Assembly (NCBI GenBank): GCA_016282455.1
Contig: JAEEKM010000162.1
Coordinates: forward strand, 1-8,702
DNA length: 8,702 bases
Source: Treponema sp.
Lineage (GTDB): Bacteria > Spirochaetota > Spirochaetia > Treponematales > Treponemataceae
Reading direction: 5' to 3'
Part shown: in pieces, positions 5,570-8,702 of the stretch
Position numbering within the stretch: position 1 is the stretch's first letter
Layout of the letters: the number at the start of each line of letters is the position of its first letter
The notes under the pieces: generated by a model
Seen by the model: only the letters and a program-made list of their open reading frames with translations
Database searches by the model: none
Told to the model about the DNA's origin: nothing
Program-made: the position numbers and the translations under genes

Positions 5570-6648
5570 TCAGAATCAGTCACCTCAAAAAAGAATATTC
5601 CAAAGCAATTCCCCTTAAGGACATAAATGTAGAAATTCAAAAAGGAGAAGTTATTTCCATTATTGGTCCCAGCGGAACAGGTAAGTCTACCCTTCTTCGC
5701 TGCATAAATCTTCTTGAAAAACCGACGGAGGGAGAAATATTTGTTGACGGAGTTTCCATAACAGACCCCAAAAGCAATGTTCCCTTGCTAAGGCAGAAAA
5801 TGGGCATGGTCTTTCAGAACTTTAATCTTTTTAATCACATGACAATTCTGCAAAACATCTGCTCTGCTCCAGTTGACCTGCTTGGAATGAAAAAAGAAGA
5901 AGCAGAAAAAAGAGCAATGGAACTTTTAAAATCCGTAGGACTTTCCGACAGGGCAAACGCTTTTCCTGATGAACTTTCAGGCGGACAAAAACAGAGGGCC
6001 GCAATTGCAAGAACCCTTGCCATGAAACCGGAAATAATTCTCTTTGATGAACCCACAAGTGCCCTGGATCCCACCATGGTAGGCGAAGTTCTTTCTGTAA
6101 TCAAACGTCTTGCGCAGGAAGGACTTACCATGCTGATTGTAACTCACGAAATGGCATTTGCAAAAGACATTTCCACACGAGTGCTTTACCTTGATCAGGG
6201 AATTGTTTACGAAGAAGGAAGCCCTGAAGAAATTTTCTTACATTCCAAAAATGAAAGGACAAGACGCTTCATCCACAGGCTGAAAGTTTTTGAAGAACAG
6301 ATTACAAAACCTGACTTTAATTTTCTTGACCTTCTAAGCCGCATGGAAGACTTTGCAAGAAAGCATCAGATTCCACCCAAAACCCTGTACAAAATTCACC
6401 ACATCTTTGAAGAACTTATTTTACAAACACTCATTCCGCAATTGGGAAATCACTTTGATTTGATTTTCACTTTCGAATACCAGGAAAACAATCCCGAACA
6501 GGAAATAAAAATAAACTACGGGGGACCAAGCCTTGACCCCATAAAAAACTGTGACGAAATATCAGGAAAAATAATTAACGCTTTAATCAAAACCTACAGG
6601 CATGAGTTTACGGAAGACAGAAACAGCCTGACAATTTCCATGGAGTAA
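5554..6648 (+). CDS. Polar amino-acid ABC importer ATPase (GlnQ/HisP type) with C-terminal HATPase-like extension
   Basis: This is the nucleotide-binding subunit that powers amino-acid uptake at the inner face of the membrane. The first ~240 residues are a complete ABC domain: Walker A GPSGTGKST (38-46), Q-loop Q88 in VFQNFNLF, signature LSGGQKQR (141-148), Walker B IILFDEP (161-167), D-loop SALD (169-172) and switch H198. GlnQ-type proteins normally end here, but this one has 364 residues. The tail (about 250-364) reads like a HATPase_c_2/RsbW-type domain: FARKHQIPPKTL helix, FEELILQ in place of the N-box, NYGGPSLDP in place of the DxG motif, and a terminal helix-strand ending RNSLTIS. Key nucleotide residues look altered (N to Q291, D to N321), so it may be a regulatory or binding domain. 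An in-frame TAA directly precedes the ATG and fixes the start. The next gene begins 5 bp after the stop, with its GGAG site inside this gene's end. Confidence 0.92.
   Translation: MEQPVIRISHLKKEYSKAIPLKDINVEIQKGEVISIIGPSGTGKSTLLRCINLLEKPTEGEIFVDGVSITDPKSNVPLLRQKMGMVFQNFNLFNHMTILQNICSAPVDLLGMKKEEAEKRAMELLKSVGLSDRANAFPDELSGGQKQRAAIARTLAMKPEIILFDEPTSALDPTMVGEVLSVIKRLAQEGLTMLIVTHEMAFAKDISTRVLYLDQGIVYEEGSPEEIFLHSKNERTRRFIHRLKVFEEQITKPDFNFLDLLSRMEDFARKHQIPPKTLYKIHHIFEELILQTLIPQLGNHFDLIFTFEYQENNPEQEIKINYGGPSLDPIKNCDEISGKIINALIKTYRHEFTEDRNSLTISME
6301..6645 (+). other. Degenerate HATPase_c_2 (RsbW-like) domain fused to the ABC ATPase
   Basis: Residues 250-364 of the ATPase follow the order of an anti-sigma-factor-type GHKL domain: a helix with FARKHQIPPK; a second helix ending in FEEL with Q291 where the magnesium-binding Asn is expected; a strand (FDLIFTFEYQ); the loop IKINYGGPSLDP matching v.D.G.pFdP with N321 for Asp; then ISGKIINALIKTYRHEF and RNSLTIS, matching the closing helix and strand. 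The match is by pattern reading only. It does not resemble the shorter NIL domain of MetN. Confidence 0.6.
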
Positions 6649-6653
6649 GAGAT

Positions 6654-8150
6654 ATGAAAAAATCACCTGCACTTTTTTTATGCATTCTTTTCATAAACCT
6701 CATCTGGCCCGCCTTTTCGTCAGAAAACAAAAAAATAAATTCTCTAGAAGACTTAAACAAAGAGGGAATAAAAATCGGTGTAAACATTTCCACTCCCGCA
6801 GAACTTCTTGTACCCGAACACTTTCCTCTTGCAGAAACAGTTGTGTATTCAGACCTCACGACAGGAATTCTTTCTTTGCAGCAGGATAAAATAGATGCAT
6901 ACGCAGATGTAAAAACGACGCTGGATTTTATAATTGACTCAGGTTTTACAGACGGAAGAATTCTTCCCGGCACATTCGGAGAACCTGTTCAGATTGCACT
7001 TGGCATTTCTGACAAAACGGAAATTCCAGATCTTGAAGAAAAAATAAATGCCTTCATAACAGAAAAAAAAGAAGACGGAACTTTAGACAGAATGTATGAA
7101 CACTGGGTAATAAAAAAAGAAGACACAATGGAAGACATTCCTGAACCAGAAAACCCGGGCATAGAACTTCGCGTTGGAACAACAGGCCTCATAGTTCCAT
7201 TTTCCTATTACAAGGGAACTGAACTTACAGGTTATGACATTGAGCTTACAAAACGCCTTGCCCTCTACCTTAATGCAAAAATTGAACTTATTCCCTTTGA
7301 CTGGGGAGGACTCATTACCGCAGCAAGTACTGGTATTGTTGACTGTGTTATAAGCGACCTCTTTATTACAGAAGAAAGAAAAGAAGTACTTACTTTTTCA
7401 ATTCCATACATAAATGAAAACACAATGGTGCTTGTTCATGAAGAGGAAAATCTTTTAGACGGCAGTGAACTGATTTCCAGTTTTGAAAAAACTTTCGTCA
7501 AAGAATCCAGATGGAAACTGATTGTAAAAGGAATGGGTGTTACAATCTTCATTTCTATTTTATCAGCCCTATTTGGAACAATAATTGGTTTTGCCCTCTG
7601 CGCCTTACGACTGTCAAAGAAAAAGATACTCGATAAATCTGCACTGGTATTTATCCGCATCATGCAGGGAATGCCAATGGTTGTTCTTCTGATGATTCTC
7701 TTTTACATTGTTTTTGCAAAAGCAGAAATTCCCGGTATATGGGTTGCCATAATCGGTTTTTCCATAAACTTTGCCGCTTACGTGTGTGAAATAATCAGGT
7801 CAGGAATTCTTGCAGTAGACAAAGGTCAGATGGAAGCAGCCCTTGCCTTAGGCTACACAAAAACACAAAGTTTTTTAAAGATAGTACTGCCTCAGGCCGC
7901 AAAACATTTTCTTCCGGTCTACCAGGGAGAATTTATTTCTCTTGTAAAGATGACTTCAGTCGTGGGCTACATTGCAATACAGGATCTTACCAAAGCAAGC
8001 GACATCATACGAAGCAGAACTTACGAAGCAATCTTCCCCCTCATTACAACGGCAGTGATTTATTTTGTAATCACCTGGGTTTTCACCCGCATACTTGTTT
8101 TTACCCAGAAAAAACTTGATCCCAGAAGCAGGAAGGTAAGGGAAGCTTAA
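6654..8150 (+). CDS. Amino-acid ABC importer permease fused to a circularly permuted substrate-binding domain
   Basis: A 498-residue fusion of receptor and membrane channel for polar amino-acid uptake. The N-terminus is hydrophobic with a possible signal cut near AFS-S (residue 22); there is no lipobox cysteine. Residues about 26-155 match the second half of an SBP_bac_3 receptor, from LEDLNKEGIKIGV through DAYAD (D85, the usual ammonium-contacting Asp) to EKKEDGTLDRMYEHW. After a short Glu/Pro linker, residues about 170-262 match the first half: LRVGTTGLIVPFSYY, GYDIEL, FDWGGLITAASTGIVD, ITEERK (R242, the usual carboxylate-contacting Arg) and FSIPY. Then comes a HisM/GlnP-type permease (about 285-485) with roughly five membrane spans and the EAA loop EAALALGYT (394-402) that docks on the ATPase. 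Translation is probably coupled to the ATPase gene 5 bp upstream via GGAG (6642-6645). Its stop lies 4 bp from the convergent last gene. Confidence 0.92.
   Translation: MKKSPALFLCILFINLIWPAFSSENKKINSLEDLNKEGIKIGVNISTPAELLVPEHFPLAETVVYSDLTTGILSLQQDKIDAYADVKTTLDFIIDSGFTDGRILPGTFGEPVQIALGISDKTEIPDLEEKINAFITEKKEDGTLDRMYEHWVIKKEDTMEDIPEPENPGIELRVGTTGLIVPFSYYKGTELTGYDIELTKRLALYLNAKIELIPFDWGGLITAASTGIVDCVISDLFITEERKEVLTFSIPYINENTMVLVHEEENLLDGSELISSFEKTFVKESRWKLIVKGMGVTIFISILSALFGTIIGFALCALRLSKKKILDKSALVFIRIMQGMPMVVLLMILFYIVFAKAEIPGIWVAIIGFSINFAAYVCEIIRSGILAVDKGQMEAALALGYTKTQSFLKIVLPQAAKHFLPVYQGEFISLVKMTSVVGYIAIQDLTKASDIIRSRTYEAIFPLITTAVIYFVITWVFTRILVFTQKKLDPRSRKVREA
6729..7448 (+). other. Circularly permuted SBP_bac_3 receptor domain
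   Basis: About 240 residues, the length of a single receptor, are present in swapped order. The segment usually following the hinge (lobe 2 and the terminal helix) comes first, joined by the linker EDIPEPENPG to the segment that usually starts the protein (lobe 1). Both canonical ligand residues (D85, R242) are retained, so this reads as one working receptor rather than two broken ones. An alternative origin is loss of the outer halves from a tandem SBD1-SBD2-permease protein, which leads to the same product. Confidence 0.7.
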
Positions 8151-8154
8151 TTTT

Positions 8155-8702
8155 TTACGACATGGCACTTTCCAAAATCCCAATCAAATCCGCATATTCA
8201 GTACGGACTTTTTCTTCGGGTGAACTCAAGAGATGTTCAAGTTCAGAATGAAAGAGTTTATCCTTCGCAGAAACAGGCATGTAGTGAACATTAGAAGTTA
8301 CATAGTAATGCTCAATGCAGCCCTTGGGTAAAATGTAAACAGAAGCAGCAGCCGCCCCTGCAAGAATAATGGAAAAGAGATTCTTTACTGCAGTAAACTT
8401 TTCGCCAAGTTTTTTAGGCATGATGGGATAAAGTTTTTCTGCATGAAGTAAAACTCCCTGCAAAACAACAGTCTTAAAGGTGTCAACATTCTCTGCATTT
8501 TCATGTTTCTGATCAAGAAACAAAAGTTTTTCCCTCAGCTCAATAAGAGAGGAATCAAGAGAAAGTGAACCTTCTTCTGCTCCCATTGGCATCTGGCAAA
8601 TTGCACGCCCAGTCTCTGCAAGAAATTTTTCAAGCCTCACAATAAGTTTTTCAAGAGTGAGCGTATGTTCAAGGTCGCGCACATTAAAAATCGTCTGTAA
8701 AA
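8155..8702 (-). CDS. Hypothetical protein, C-terminal part (5' end beyond the window)
   Basis: The frame is open from the right edge to TAA at 8157-8155, giving about 182 visible residues. A GTG at 8682 could formally start a 175-residue protein, but it has no ribosome site and the frame continues upstream (LQTIFN precedes it), so a truncated larger gene is more likely. The visible part begins with a helical, charged segment (TLEKLIVRLEKFLAE), has a hydrophobic stretch around FSIILAGAAAASVYILP, and ends in another charged helical region. The motif LPKGCIEHYY (118-127 counted from the GTG) resembles the LP.G.lE.Y block near the end of OLD-type/TOPRIM ATP-dependent nucleases, but this is one short match and I do not assign a function. 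It converges on the permease gene with a 4-bp gap. Confidence 0.6.
   Translation of the reverse strand, partial: LQTIFNVRDLEHTLTLEKLIVRLEKFLAETGRAICQMPMGAEEGSLSLDSSLIELREKLLFLDQKHENAENVDTFKTVVLQGVLLHAEKLYPIMPKKLGEKFTAVKNLFSIILAGAAAASVYILPKGCIEHYYVTSNVHYMPVSAKDKLFHSELEHLLSSPEEKVRTEYADLIGILESAMS

Noticed and set aside
6684..6720. Lipoprotein signal in the receptor-permease N-terminus (FLC at residues 8-10)
   Set aside because: The cysteine is inside the hydrophobic core with no lipobox residues before it; an ordinary signal or anchor segment fits better.
6729..7448. Reading the two receptor halves as remnants of a frameshifted or decayed gene
   Set aside because: The frame is intact from start to stop, conserved ligand residues remain in both halves, and combined length equals one receptor.
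8125..8156. AAGC...GCTT followed by six T residues after the permease gene, as a possible + strand terminator
   Set aside because: The stem is only about 4 bp with a long loop, too weak to call.
8680..8682. GTG as the true start of the last gene
   Set aside because: No ribosome site precedes it and the frame stays open to the window edge, so the gene is treated as incomplete.

Overview
This 8.7 kb bacterial window has GC in the low 40s by eye, tightly packed genes and short AT-rich intergenic gaps. The protein styles suggest a spirochaete, most likely a host-associated (gut or rumen) Treponema. The clues are the HtrA protease starting MKLYSK, the DUF362/ferredoxin protein, the C-terminal tail of a probable Rpn-type nuclease and the A-rich codon use. 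The genus is inferred from general resemblance; there is no rRNA gene to confirm it.

Left part (1-2540). The 3' end of a + strand gene, probably a PD-(D/E)XK/Rpn-type nuclease, is followed by a GC-rich, hairpin-forming non-coding element of about 120 bp. A tandem 17-bp repeat and the intrinsic terminator of tpiA come next. Two minus-strand genes follow: tpiA (triosephosphate isomerase) with its own promoter, and upstream of it an htrA/degS-like membrane-anchored serine protease. The proximal htrA promoter predicts a transcript beginning exactly at the ATG.

Middle part (2541-5427). Divergent from htrA is a DUF362 protein with two [4Fe-4S] ferredoxin motifs. Its stop codon lies 4 bp from the stop of a convergent gene, an AMP-forming acyl-CoA synthetase of the medium-chain (ACSM/MACS) type.

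Right part (5428-8702). A 126-bp region carries well-formed divergent promoters for the acyl-CoA synthetase and for a two-gene amino-acid ABC importer operon. A 9-bp inverted repeat overlaps both -35 boxes. The operon is the most interesting part of the window. Its GlnQ-type ATPase carries an extra C-terminal domain of about 115 residues that looks like a degenerate RsbW/HATPase_c_2 (GHKL) fold. Its permease is fused to a substrate-binding domain whose two halves occur in the opposite order from usual (lobe-2 half, then lobe-1 half, then the membrane domain), i.e. a circularly permuted receptor. The last gene is an incomplete minus-strand reading frame of unknown function that runs off the right edge.

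Taken together this is a mostly housekeeping region: glycolysis, envelope protein quality control, a redox or iron-sulfur protein and carboxylate activation. Next to these sits an unusual polar amino-acid uptake system. There is no CRISPR array, tRNA, rRNA or insertion sequence that I can see.
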